Made by a program: the position numbers and the translations under genes. Positions 1-8,643 of a DNA stretch of 64,000 nucleotides are shown here, in pieces (within the stretch, counting starts at the first letter, position 1; every line of letters begins with the position of its first letter). The notes beneath the pieces are model-generated. The model was not told the DNA's origin, did no database searches, and saw nothing but the letters and a program-made list of their open reading frames with translations. The DNA lies in the NCBI GenBank assembly GCA_043778625.1, contig JAYWFU010000052.1, positions 1 to 64,000 on the forward strand. The letters run 5' to 3'. This stretch comes from JACMRI01 sp043778625 (GTDB lineage Bacteria; Bacteroidota; Bacteroidia; UBA4408).

Positions 1-1
1 T

Positions 2-460
2 GCTACTGTAAGCGTTAGTGGGCCTAGTTTAGCTTTTTACGCTTGGTTGCCTAATGCAACAACAGGCTGTAACACGTGCACTTATAATGAGGTTACTCCC
101 ACAAAAAACACTCAATACATTGTAACCTGTACCGACCTTAATGGCTGTATAGCTAAAGATACGGTGGAGGTAAAAATTAATGCAGATTTTGGTATATATA
201 TACCCAATGCTTTTACGGTAGATGGAAATAATTTAAACGACTATTTTAAACCTGTGGTGTGGGGCATAAAAACATATTACTTACGTATATACGACCGTTG
301 GGGGCTATTAGTATATGAGGGTAACGAAACCCAAAAAGGGTGGGACGGTTACAAAGGCAATAAAATAGCTCCGCAAGACTTGTATGTATATGTGTGCGAT
401 GCTTCTCCCTATCAAGGGGTTAAGCAACACCGTACAGGAACTATTACTTTGTTGAGATAG
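2..460 (+). CDS. C-terminal end of a secreted protein with type B T9SS sorting domain (gliding motility-associated C-terminal domain)
   Basis: The frame is open from base 2 with no start, so the 5' part lies outside the window. The last 90 or so residues match the CHU_C / gliding-associated C-terminal domain: IPNAFTVDGNNLNDYFKP, then IYDRWGLLVYEGN, GWDGYKGN, and a final GTITLLR strand. This domain directs type IX secretion and surface attachment. The preceding part has paired cysteines (GCNTCTY, VTCTDLNGC) and ends in a short beta-rich segment, as in the PKD or Ig-like repeats of such large adhesins. The function of the missing N-terminal region cannot be told. The gene is convergent with the PIG-L gene, 5 bases away, and no terminator hairpin is visible between them. 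Confidence 0.9.
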   Translation, partial: ATVSVSGPSLAFYAWLPNATTGCNTCTYNEVTPTKNTQYIVTCTDLNGCIAKDTVEVKINADFGIYIPNAFTVDGNNLNDYFKPVVWGIKTYYLRIYDRWGLLVYEGNETQKGWDGYKGNKIAPQDLYVYVCDASPYQGVKQHRTGTITLLR

Positions 461-465
461 AAAAT

Positions 466-1176
466 TTAATTTATGCTTCGGATTAAGCAAAAGGCTTCTG
501 CATAGTTTTTACCTATTGCAATACCCCAGCGCTGTGCTTGTATTTTAAGGGCTTCGGGCGAGCGAGGATGAGGATAATTACGTTTCTCAAATTCATAACT
601 TTCCATACCTTTTATTTTAGTATCTATATTTTTTTCGGAAACGGATATAAACATATTTGGAATAAAATGTTTTGGGTCAGATGATGCACGCCACTCAGTG
701 CCTGAAGGTGTTTCAAAGGTTATTAACGTTGTTACATTTTCATGTTCCATAGGGCGTGTAGCAGTTACTACAGCTTCAAATGTACGTTGATGGTCAATAT
801 TTAAGTCGCCACCATGATGTGTGAAAATTACTTGGGGATTAAAATTATTTTTTTCGTTTTCAATAACCTTAACAATATCTAACAGTGCAACGCTATCAAA
901 TCTATTATCAGCAAAATCGTAAATACTCACACTTTGATATCCAATGCACTTTTGAGCATCTAGTATGTTTTGTTTGTGTGTTGCTAATTCGCCTTCCCAT
1001 TGTTGTTGGTTTCTTACATTAGCCCTTGATGTTATGCCTTCTCCTAATATTACTACGTGAATTATTGCTCCGTATTCAGTAATTAGTTTGTTCATGGTTG
1101 CCCCAAGCCCCAATAATTCGTCATCGGGGTGTGCTACTACAAGCATTATTTTTTTGTTTTGTAAACTTTCAATCAT
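466..1176 (-). CDS. PIG-L family N-acetylglucosaminyl deacetylase
   Basis: The 236-residue protein begins with the LmbE/PIG-L signature: a hydrophobic strand followed by AHPDDE at residues 15-20 (zinc ligands His16 and Asp19). The second metal motif is THHGGDLNIDH around 119-129. The family removes N-acetyl groups from amino sugars using zinc. It is the last gene of the leftward glycan locus, 31 bases after pseI, so it probably trims a nonulosonate or its precursor. That substrate is inferred from context only. Length is normal for the family and no signal peptide is seen, so it should act in the cytoplasm. Confidence 0.88.
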   Translation of the reverse strand: MIESLQNKKIMLVVAHPDDELLGLGATMNKLITEYGAIIHVVILGEGITSRANVRNQQQWEGELATHKQNILDAQKCIGYQSVSIYDFADNRFDSVALLDIVKVIENEKNNFNPQVIFTHHGGDLNIDHQRTFEAVVTATRPMEHENVTTLITFETPSGTEWRASSDPKHFIPNMFISVSEKNIDTKIKGMESYEFEKRNYPHPRSPEALKIQAQRWGIAIGKNYAEAFCLIRSIN

Positions 1177-1207
1177 TGTATTAATTAATTTTCAAACATT
1201 TCTATGT

Positions 1208-2236
1208 TTAACGGAGTTCTTTTTCAATATTTTGTGTAGCTTTTTTTCCTAAAACGTCATTTAAAAATTTAGGTTTTAAGCCATGCCCAGGTCTAATTGA
1301 ACGCAGGTTTTTTAATGTGAAAATATCTCCTATTTTAACATCGTCTACAACATAAAGTGAGCGTGAAAATTGCCGATTTTTTTCAACTTTAGACGAAATA
1401 ACAATTTCACTTTTTCCCATTGCTTTTTCCATCAAGCGTACATTATCCACCATTGATTTAAACTCATTAGGCTCCATTGAAAACTCAGCATCTGCACCAC
1501 CTAACGAGCGTTCTAAAATAAAATTTTTTTCAATTACAACACCTCCTAATGCAGTAGCACCTAGTGGCACTAACTCTCCTAATGTATGATCAGAAAGACC
1601 AACTAAGCAATTAAATGTGCTTTGTAGTGTAGGTATTACATTTAGATTAACTTCTTCTAATGGGGTTGGATATGCTGAGGTACATTTGAGTAAAATAATT
1701 TGATTATTACCTTCCGCTCTACAAGCTTCAACAGCATCTATAATATCTTCTTCACGCGCAATACCTGTAGAAATAATTATTGGCTTTTGTTTTGATGCCG
1801 CATATTTTATTAACGGAATATCGGTTATTTCAAACGATGCTATTTTATAAGCGGGTACATTAAGAGTTTCTAAAAAATCAACCGCTTCAATATCAAACGG
1901 CGAAGAAAAAAATAGCATTCCTAAATCCTCTGTAATTTTTTTTAATGGGGCGTGCCATTCCCACGGAGTAAAGGTTTGAGAATATAATTCAAATAAAGAT
2001 TTACCATCCCACAATGTTCCGCCTTCAATCATAAAATCCTTTTTTTGAGAGTCTATTGTAATTGATTCTGGTTTTACTGTTTGTAGTTTAACACAATCAG
2101 CACCAGCTTTTTTCATAGCATGAATTGTTTGTACCGCTAAGTCAAAATTTTGTAAATGATTACAAGATAATTCTGCAATAATAAAAGAGGGTTCTCCAAT
2201 TCCTACTTTTCGACTTCCTACATTAATTGTTTTCAT
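1208..2236 (-). CDS. pseI: Pseudaminic acid synthase (NeuB/PseI family)
   Basis: The 342-residue protein has the full NeuB layout. A TIM-barrel N-terminal domain carries AELSCNH at 21-27, VKLQT, FFSSPFD, KIASFEI, STGIA and LLKCTSAYPTP. A C-terminal SAF antifreeze-like domain (about 283-340) carries RSIRPGHGLKP. The family condenses phosphoenolpyruvate with a 6-carbon amino sugar to make a nonulosonic acid. PseI is favoured over sialic or legionaminic synthase because a PseG-like gene lies in the same operon. Its start overlaps the end of the hexapeptide transferase by 14 bases, implying translational coupling. The gene looks intact, unlike pseG upstream. Confidence 0.9.
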   Translation of the reverse strand: MKTINVGSRKVGIGEPSFIIAELSCNHLQNFDLAVQTIHAMKKAGADCVKLQTVKPESITIDSQKKDFMIEGGTLWDGKSLFELYSQTFTPWEWHAPLKKITEDLGMLFFSSPFDIEAVDFLETLNVPAYKIASFEITDIPLIKYAASKQKPIIISTGIAREEDIIDAVEACRAEGNNQIILLKCTSAYPTPLEEVNLNVIPTLQSTFNCLVGLSDHTLGELVPLGATALGGVVIEKNFILERSLGGADAEFSMEPNEFKSMVDNVRLMEKAMGKSEIVISSKVEKNRQFSRSLYVVDDVKIGDIFTLKNLRSIRPGHGLKPKFLNDVLGKKATQNIEKELR

Positions 2237-3155
2237 AGTTTAGTAATTTTTTATAACACTCTGGGATTATTGATTTAAAAGGCTTTTTTGTAAAAAATTT
2301 AATTCCTCTTCTACGTAAATAATCTCTAAAATCTTCCTCTTCTTCCATTAACTCACCCGAAGTCTCCATTGTATCTAGTTTAAAAACAACATTGTTACAC
2401 GCTATAGTAAATTCTTGCTCGTTAAATATAATTTTAGTGGTTAAATATTTAAATATTTTTTGATTTTCGTATTCCTTAATTATCTCTTTTACAAGTATGT
2501 GATTTTTCTCTTTATTATGAATTGGATAATAATTTTCTTTAATAATTTTTACAGGAATACCAGCAGCTAAACACCCATCAGGTAAGTTTTTGTTAATTAA
2601 AGTATTTACTCCTATTACAACATTATTTCCAATAATCGTGTTTGCTAACACCGTACTTTTTGCAGGAAGCCAAACATTACTACCAATATTTACCTCTCCA
2701 AATTGTGCTGGAAAACCCTTTAATACAGGAGGAAATGAACCATGTGTCCACACATCTACATATTCTCCAATTCCCACGTCGTCTCCAATAGTTATAGGGT
2801 AGTTTATATTAAGTTTTACATAAGCACAAATCATACAATGTTTCCCTACTGTTAACCTAGAGTTATAACTTAATTTCCCGCCATGTCCAACCACTACGTT
2901 TGAGTCTAAAAACAAATATTCTCCAAACGAGCAACTCAATCCTGTAATATCATTTTTATGCCCAAAAATCGAGTTGTCATCTATTTTTAAATACTCTCCT
3001 ATTAAAAAAGAATTATCGTTACCAATAACTACATCATTACCAATAATACACTTTGTGGCTCGTATAATATTGTTTTTACCAATTTTAAAATTGGTGCCAA
3101 TAATTAACTCTTCTCCTATAAAGTAAGATGAATTACCTAAATCAATTTTTTTCAT
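2223..3155 (-). CDS. Left-handed beta-helix (hexapeptide repeat) acyltransferase-like protein
   Basis: The 310-residue protein shows many imperfect [LIV]-G-x4 hexapeptides over about residues 15-200, for example IGNDVVIGND, VVVGHGG, TIGDDVGIG and ANTIIGNNVVIGVNT. The domain ends with the usual closing loop DGCLAAGIPVKII. These repeats form a left-handed beta-helix typical of O- or N-acetyltransferases acting on sugars. A further 100 residues follow that I do not recognise. The start ATG overlaps the TGA of the pseG-like gene (ATGA), so they are co-translated. It probably acylates a glycan precursor in this locus, but the substrate cannot be inferred. Confidence 0.8.
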   Translation of the reverse strand: MKKIDLGNSSYFIGEELIIGTNFKIGKNNIIRATKCIIGNDVVIGNDNSFLIGEYLKIDDNSIFGHKNDITGLSCSFGEYLFLDSNVVVGHGGKLSYNSRLTVGKHCMICAYVKLNINYPITIGDDVGIGEYVDVWTHGSFPPVLKGFPAQFGEVNIGSNVWLPAKSTVLANTIIGNNVVIGVNTLINKNLPDGCLAAGIPVKIIKENYYPIHNKEKNHILVKEIIKEYENQKIFKYLTTKIIFNEQEFTIACNNVVFKLDTMETSGELMEEEEDFRDYLRRRGIKFFTKKPFKSIIPECYKKLLNYENN

Positions 3156-4652
3156 TTTGAGAATTTAAATTCATAGTTATTGTACTTTTCTTTATTTATA
3201 GACACTTCGCTTGTTTTTTTGAAAAATATTTTTTCAAAAACTTTATTCAACGCAACATTAGATTGCTTTACTTGTGCTAAAAATTTAACTTTTGGGAATA
3301 TGGTTTTAAGACTCCAAATAGCAGTTGTAAGCATAACCTCTCCGTATCCTTGTTTGCGAAATTTTACATCAATAGAATAATCTATTTCCGCACAGTTATT
3401 TACAATATCAAAGCGTACCTGACCTAGTGGTATATTGTTTTTTTCAAAAAAATACAATAGCGTTTTATCTGAATTTAATCGCGCTAAAAACCAAGTAGAA
3501 TGACTTTCTAAAGTTATTAGATTTTGATTTATTGAGTTTTCTCTAACCTGTTGCTCATTTACCCAATTAAAATAGGTAGTTAAGTCGTTTTCTTGTGCTA
3601 GTCTTGCTTTGAGATTTCTTTCTTTTTCTAAATTTTCAAAAATTGAAACAATATTTTGTTGTGAATTACCTGAAAAAAATAAAGAGCGATGTTCTAAATA
3701 TTTTGTGTAATTATTTATAATTCTAAAATTAGCGCATATTTTGCTTAAATTACTTATTCTAAATGCAAGGTTATTTTTCAGAAAATAAGAATAATTATTT
3801 TTTTGATTATCTGCTGTTTTATACAAAAACAAAACACCTCCCACTGTAGCATATTCATACGATACAGTACTTGCAGAACAAATACCAACTGAAAAGTGTT
3901 GCATTAGTTCACACATTTTTTCTTCAGAAATGTTTTTGTGTACATTAATTTTAACATTAGGGTACTTGGTAATACAGGAATTTAACTCGTTGGTAAATTT
4001 ATAACAGCTTCCTATTACAATATCTATTTGTGTTATATCCTTTATCTTTAAGCATTGCTTTAGTGCTTTTAGTGTATAATTATAGATGTCAGTTCCTCCT
4101 AAATTTATGAAAGCACTTTTCATATCAAGTTGTTTAAAAGATTGTGCTGAATTATAAAAAAAAGATTGCCTAAGTATACTGTATTTTGTACCTAAATACA
4201 AGCGAGTATAATGTTCTACTGAGTATTTTTTATTAGTAATTCCTCCACCATGATTAATGATAATATCAGCAACAAAATGACGGTTAAATAAATCATCTAT
4301 ACAAACTAATTTAAAGCTATTTTCTTTTAAAATTTGCTCGTAGTTTGTATCAAAATTATAACAGTCAATAACTATTATGTCGTTTTTACTTAACACATGC
4401 CGAGCTATAAAAATAGCTTCATCAGCTATATTATCAAAAACAGGGATTTCAATTGTCTTACTACAAACTAACGGTATTTTGTTTGAGTAAAAATTCATCA
4501 GTATGGCGTGTTAAAAATATACAATCAAACTTATTATTAATCATACTTGCTAAGCTAAGTAAGCGCATAACATCATGCCCATATCCTGTAGATGAATTGC
4601 CATCTGCACGAAAAAAAACTTTATTGTTCTTTAATGCGGAATTAATTTCCAT
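3152..4652 (-). pseudogene. pseG: Frameshifted PseG-like UDP-sugar hydrolase fused to a GNAT acetyltransferase
   Basis: Two overlapping frames together make one protein. Frame A (4652-4461) gives the PseG N-terminus, with FRADGNSSTGYGHDVMRLLSLA, split here as FRADGNSSTGYGHD then VMRLLSLA, which is the nucleotide-sugar hydrolase Gly-His motif. It stops after about 63 residues. Frame B (from about 4498) continues with the remaining PseG fold (INLGGTDIYNYTLKAL, GICSASTVSYEYATVGG). Its last 150 residues are a GNAT domain (RKQGYGEVML, acetyl-CoA loop), like PseH. The shift is +1 near 4475-4485, where the coding strand reads CAAACAAAATACC; removing one A restores a continuous reading. PseG releases UDP from the pseudaminic precursor and PseH N-acetylates it at C4. 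The disruption may be real or a sequencing error. Confidence 0.75.
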
Positions 4653-5457
4653 AATCTGAATTAGGACGAACCAACTCTATACCTTTTTCAGCGAGTTCGT
4701 TAAGAGCTTGTGTAGTTAAGGGAGAATTTTTCATATTCAACTTAACGGGCTCAGCTTTGTTCATATACTCGTTTATATAACGGTCTAATTCAGGTCCTTT
4801 TTTAGCAAAAGAACATGCCGCTAAAATTCGTTCTTGAGACTCGTCAACTTTTAAAAACGAGGGGACAAATCTTTCAAAATAATCTAATACAAAATTCGGG
4901 AATAATTTTAAACGTACAGCATTACCGCTATGTAAAGTTCTCAAATTCCAAATTGCAAAATCTCCAACCTCAATATCTAATAATACTGATTTACCAGTTT
5001 TATTTTTGTGAGAACCTTGCTTAACTTTTAAACCGCCACTATAATTTTTGTGGTCTTGTGTATATATTCCAAAGCGCACAATTGGATAATCTCCCTTCCA
5101 GTCATCACCTTTATTAAATTCTCTATCTACATTATCTCTATGAAACCCTCTAAAACCAACACCAAACTGAAATGCACTATCTCCAAAATATACGATTTCT
5201 TGCCCTAACAATTGCCTAACAATATTTAAAATTCGGTCATCTAAAAGCATTGGTCTAATTAAGTCCTTACTCATTAAATTACCTCTTAATCCACGGGCAT
5301 TTTTATTTTTTATATTAAATACTAATCATTTTTTAGTATCAATTTCGTATTGTGCGTAACAGTTTTTTCTAAATATATTAACTTCTTCTTTAGTAAATAA
5401 ATTCTTTACTAAAAAATAACCATCTTCCTCAAATTTTTGTTTGTTAATTGTGTCCAT
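4642..5457 (-). pseudogene. Phytanoyl-CoA dioxygenase (PhyH)-like Fe(II)/2-oxoglutarate oxygenase interrupted by in-frame TGA
   Basis: An ATG at 5457 opens a frame whose first 43 residues resemble the PhyH N-terminus (FEEDGYFLVKNLFTKEEV). A TGA at 5328-5326 interrupts it. The same frame then continues without another stop to 4642, passing the internal ATG at 5274. The downstream part has the metal facial triad: FHRDNVD (HxD) and a distal LHSG with a following Arg, plus GGLKVKQGSHK. TGA is used as a true stop elsewhere in the window (3152, 42895, both ATGA overlaps), so recoding is unlikely. Translation could restart at 5274 to give a 210-residue truncated protein. It is the first gene of the glycan locus and overlaps the pseG start by 11 bases. 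The substrate is unknown. Confidence 0.75.
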
Positions 5458-5551
5458 TACAATTTTTTTTGTTCAATGTGTTTATTTATTGCTACTAAGT
5501 TAGGGTGTGTAAAGTAGTAGTTGTTTTACTTGTGTGCGAGTTAAATAAATG

Positions 5552-6283
5552 TTACCATTTTCGGGCTTCTAGTACTAAGCGAGCTAAGAGTATAAATACT
5601 GCCGCAAGGCTTGCAAAATAAATAATATCGCGGGTATCAATAACGCCACGGCTTAACGATAGGTAATGTTGATTAATGCTCAAGGCGTAAAATAAGCCAT
5701 CGAGATGAGCATCAACTAACAATTCGGCTACATAATCGAGCCCTGTATACGTTACAAAACATAGTAATAGTGCCGTTAAAAAAGCAATGATTTGATTATC
5801 GGTTATGGCACTTGCAAATATACCAATAGCCACAAATCCAACTGATAGTAACACTAAACCAAGATACGAACCCCACGTGGCTCCTCCATCTAAATTACCC
5901 TGCGGGAACCCCAAGTGATGTACTGAATAATAATATACCAAAGTAGGTAGTAACGCTATAATTACCAAGGTTACTCCTGCCCAAAATTTAGCTAATACTA
6001 TGGTTAATTCGCTCAGGGGCTTTGTTACTAATAGCTCTAGTGTACCTAATTTTTTTTCGTCGGCAAAGGCACGCATAGTTATAGCAGGTATCAAAAACAT
6101 AAATACCCATGGAGCCATAGCAAATAAGGTGTCCATGTTGGCATAGCCTGCATCTAACAAATTACTTTCGCCCGGAAACACCCACATAAACAAACCTAGT
6201 AGTACAATAAATACTATCATTACCACGTAGCCAATAAGAGAGTTTAAAAAACTTTTTACCTCTTTACTATATAACGAATACAT
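5552..6283 (-). CDS. gldF: Gliding motility-associated ABC transporter permease GldF
   Basis: The 243-residue membrane protein has six predicted transmembrane segments. It carries the family's recognisable blocks: a KEVKSF start, MAPWVFMFLIPAITMRAFADEKK (read as APWVFMFLIP then TMRAFADEKKLGTLELL) and LTKPLSELTIV. GldF is the permease partner of the GldA ATPase and the GldG substrate-binding-like protein, which are needed for gliding in some Flavobacteria. The gene sits 11 bases downstream of mqnC, so they are probably cotranscribed. gldG normally follows gldF directly, but here the next leftward gene is the PhyH-like pseudogene. Confidence 0.88.
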   Translation of the reverse strand: MYSLYSKEVKSFLNSLIGYVVMIVFIVLLGLFMWVFPGESNLLDAGYANMDTLFAMAPWVFMFLIPAITMRAFADEKKLGTLELLVTKPLSELTIVLAKFWAGVTLVIIALLPTLVYYYSVHHLGFPQGNLDGGATWGSYLGLVLLSVGFVAIGIFASAITDNQIIAFLTALLLCFVTYTGLDYVAELLVDAHLDGLFYALSINQHYLSLSRGVIDTRDIIYFASLAAVFILLARLVLEARKW

Positions 6284-6294
6284 TGGATTTTGCT

Positions 6295-7422
6295 TTAGTA
6301 ATTAATTACCTGCTCCTCAATATCCACAGGTATTGCACGAGGTTCGTATTGTTGTGTACGTAGCTGTGGTTCGTAACCTGCCTCACGTATAGCCTCTTGT
6401 ATGGTTTTGTACGTAAAGCGGTGTGGCGCACCTGCGGCCGACACCACGTTTTCTTCAATCATAATACTACCAAAATCGTTAGCGCCTGCTTTTAAGCACA
6501 ATTGCGCCGTTTGCTTGCCTACCGTTAACCATGAGGCTTGTATGTTGTCAATGTTAGGTAACATCATGCGGCTAAGTGCTATCATGCGTATGTATTCGTC
6601 GGCACTTACGGTGTTTTTAATTCCTTTTAATCGGTTTAATAAAGTACCATCGTCCTGAAACGGCCATGGAATAAAAGCAATGAAGCCTTTGCTACTAGCA
6701 GGTTTTTCGCTTTGTACTTGGCGTATCCATGCCAAATGTTCAAAACGTTCGTAGATAGTTTCTACGTGTCCAAACATCATGGTGGCCGATGTGGTAATGT
6801 TTAATTTATGTGCTGCGCGCATCACGTCCAGCCACTCCTGCCCTCCGCATTTACCCTTACTTATTAGCCTGCGCACACGATCGTTGAGTATTTCGGCACC
6901 TGGACCAGGTAAGCTATCTAATCCTGCAGCTTGTAGTGCCGCTAATACTTCGGTGTGAGTTTTACCTTCGAGTTTAGCAATGTGTGCCACTTCTGGCGGG
7001 CCCAGCGAATGTAGTTTTAAATTAGGATATAGTTGTTTTAATTCTTTAAACAAACCTACGTAATACGCCAAATTCAAGTCAGGGTGGTGCCCTCCTTGCA
7101 ACAATAATTGCTCACCACCGTACTTAAATGTCTCTTCAATTTTTTGTTTGTAGGTTTCAATACTTGTAATATACGCTTCAGTATGCCCTGGTATACGGTA
7201 AAAATTACAAAATTTACAATTGGCTATACACACGTTGGTAGTGTTTAAATTTCTATCAATAATCCAAGTAACATTTTTAGAATTGTTTTTTTTAACATTA
7301 CGCAACGTATGCGCAACGTGCATTAAATCCGCCGTTGGGGCGTGTTCAAATAAATATACACCCTCTTCAATAGTTAAAAATTCGAAGTTAAGGGCTTTAG
7401 TGTATAGTTGCGAAAGTTGCAT
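6295..7422 (-). CDS. mqnC: Cyclic dehypoxanthinyl futalosine synthase (radical SAM)
   Basis: The 375-residue protein has the radical SAM 4Fe-4S motif CIANCKFC (Cys65, Cys69, Cys72) followed by NFYRIPGH. Other family blocks are LLQGGHHPDLNL, HSLGPPEV, LDSLPGPGAEIL and ATMMFGHVET. MqnC cyclises dehypoxanthinyl futalosine in the alternative (futalosine) route to menaquinone. Its presence means the organism makes menaquinone by the Mqn rather than the Men pathway. The length is normal. It is cytoplasmic and lies 11 bases upstream of gldF, with which it has no obvious functional link. Confidence 0.95.
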   Translation of the reverse strand: MQLSQLYTKALNFEFLTIEEGVYLFEHAPTADLMHVAHTLRNVKKNNSKNVTWIIDRNLNTTNVCIANCKFCNFYRIPGHTEAYITSIETYKQKIEETFKYGGEQLLLQGGHHPDLNLAYYVGLFKELKQLYPNLKLHSLGPPEVAHIAKLEGKTHTEVLAALQAAGLDSLPGPGAEILNDRVRRLISKGKCGGQEWLDVMRAAHKLNITTSATMMFGHVETIYERFEHLAWIRQVQSEKPASSKGFIAFIPWPFQDDGTLLNRLKGIKNTVSADEYIRMIALSRMMLPNIDNIQASWLTVGKQTAQLCLKAGANDFGSIMIEENVVSAAGAPHRFTYKTIQEAIREAGYEPQLRTQQYEPRAIPVDIEEQVINY

Positions 7423-7553
7423 GTTAAAATTAGTTTTAGTTTGTATTATTTAATGTAAAATACTAATGATATTTGACGATGTAAATATATTTTTTATACT
7501 ATTGTGAAACACAATAATTTTAAGAATAATTTTAGTACTACTATATTCACACA

Positions 7554-8633
7554 ATGGAAAACGAACAATTACCCAAAATAGGTATAAGCATAGGCGATGT
7601 AAACGGAATAGGAATGGAAGTAACCATAAAATCGCTGTTAAATAAAGAAATTAACAAAACGTTTACCCCAATAGTATACGGTAGTAGTAAATTGGCTACT
7701 TTTTTTAAAAAAGAAATGCACCTTAACGATTTTAACTTTGCACTAGCTAAAGACCATAGCCAAATAAATCCTAAGCAAAGTAATATGCTGAATGCTTGGG
7801 ATAATGAAATTAAAATAGAGCTCGGACAAGAAACTCCAATAGGTGGCGAGTACGCCATAAAATCGTTGCGTGCAGCGGTGGCCGACCTCAAAGCCAACAA
7901 AATTGATGCACTGGTAACAGCACCCATTAACAAAAGTAATGTGCAAAGTAGTACGTTTAACTACAAAGGACATACTGATTATTTAGCCGCTGAATTTAAC
8001 GTAGGCGATAATTATGCAATGATGCTGGTAAGCGATAAACTACGTGTATCGCTTATTACGGAGCATGTGCCACTATCGGAAGTGAGCAAAAATATTTCTA
8101 TCGAAAAAATTGTAGCCAAAATAACAGTGATTAACGAGTCGCTTAAAAAAGATTTTTTAATCCCTCGCCCGCTCATAGCATTACTTGGGCTTAACCCACA
8201 TGCGGGCGACAAAGGTCTGCTAGGTAAAGAGGAATTACAAATTATACTACCCGCTATTGAGTTGCTCAAACAAAAAGGAATTATGTGTTTTGGCCCTTAT
8301 AGTGCCGATGGTTACTGGGCTAACAGCACTTACACTAAGTTTGACTGTACGGTAGCCATGTATCACGACCAAGGCTTAATACCGTTTAAACAACTTTGTT
8401 TTGATAACGGAGTAAATTTTACGGCAGGCTTACCCATAGTGCGTACATCGCCCGACCACGGCACAGCCTACGACATTGCCCCTAAATTTATTGCTGATGA
8501 GAACAGTATGCGCCAAGCATTGTACACTGCCGTAGATATAGTTAAAAACAGAGCCCTACACGCCGAATGGACTAGCAATACCTTAGTCCCCAACCCACGC
8601 TTGAGCCAACGAATAACTAACGCAAGGGAATAA
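7554..8633 (+). CDS. pdxA: 4-hydroxythreonine-4-phosphate dehydrogenase
   Basis: The 359-residue protein shows the PdxA blocks in order: GISIGDVNGIGMEV at the N-terminus, LVTAPINKSN, YKGHTDYLA (metal His), LLGLNPHAGDKGLLG, GPYSADGYW, MYHDQGLIPFK and GLPIVRTSPDHGTAYDIA. It oxidises 4-phospho-hydroxythreonine in the DXP-dependent pathway to pyridoxal phosphate. The gene is divergent from mqnC, with a 130-base AT-rich spacer. It is followed after 10 bases by an MFS transporter gene on the same strand. Length and motifs are complete. Confidence 0.96.
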   Translation: MENEQLPKIGISIGDVNGIGMEVTIKSLLNKEINKTFTPIVYGSSKLATFFKKEMHLNDFNFALAKDHSQINPKQSNMLNAWDNEIKIELGQETPIGGEYAIKSLRAAVADLKANKIDALVTAPINKSNVQSSTFNYKGHTDYLAAEFNVGDNYAMMLVSDKLRVSLITEHVPLSEVSKNISIEKIVAKITVINESLKKDFLIPRPLIALLGLNPHAGDKGLLGKEELQIILPAIELLKQKGIMCFGPYSADGYWANSTYTKFDCTVAMYHDQGLIPFKQLCFDNGVNFTAGLPIVRTSPDHGTAYDIAPKFIADENSMRQALYTAVDIVKNRALHAEWTSNTLVPNPRLSQRITNARE

Positions 8634-8643
8634 GTTTTTAATA

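Noticed and set aside
5326..5328. TGA recoded as an amino acid in the whole genome
   Set aside because: Two genes here end in TGA within ATGA overlaps (3152 and 42895), so TGA works as a stop.
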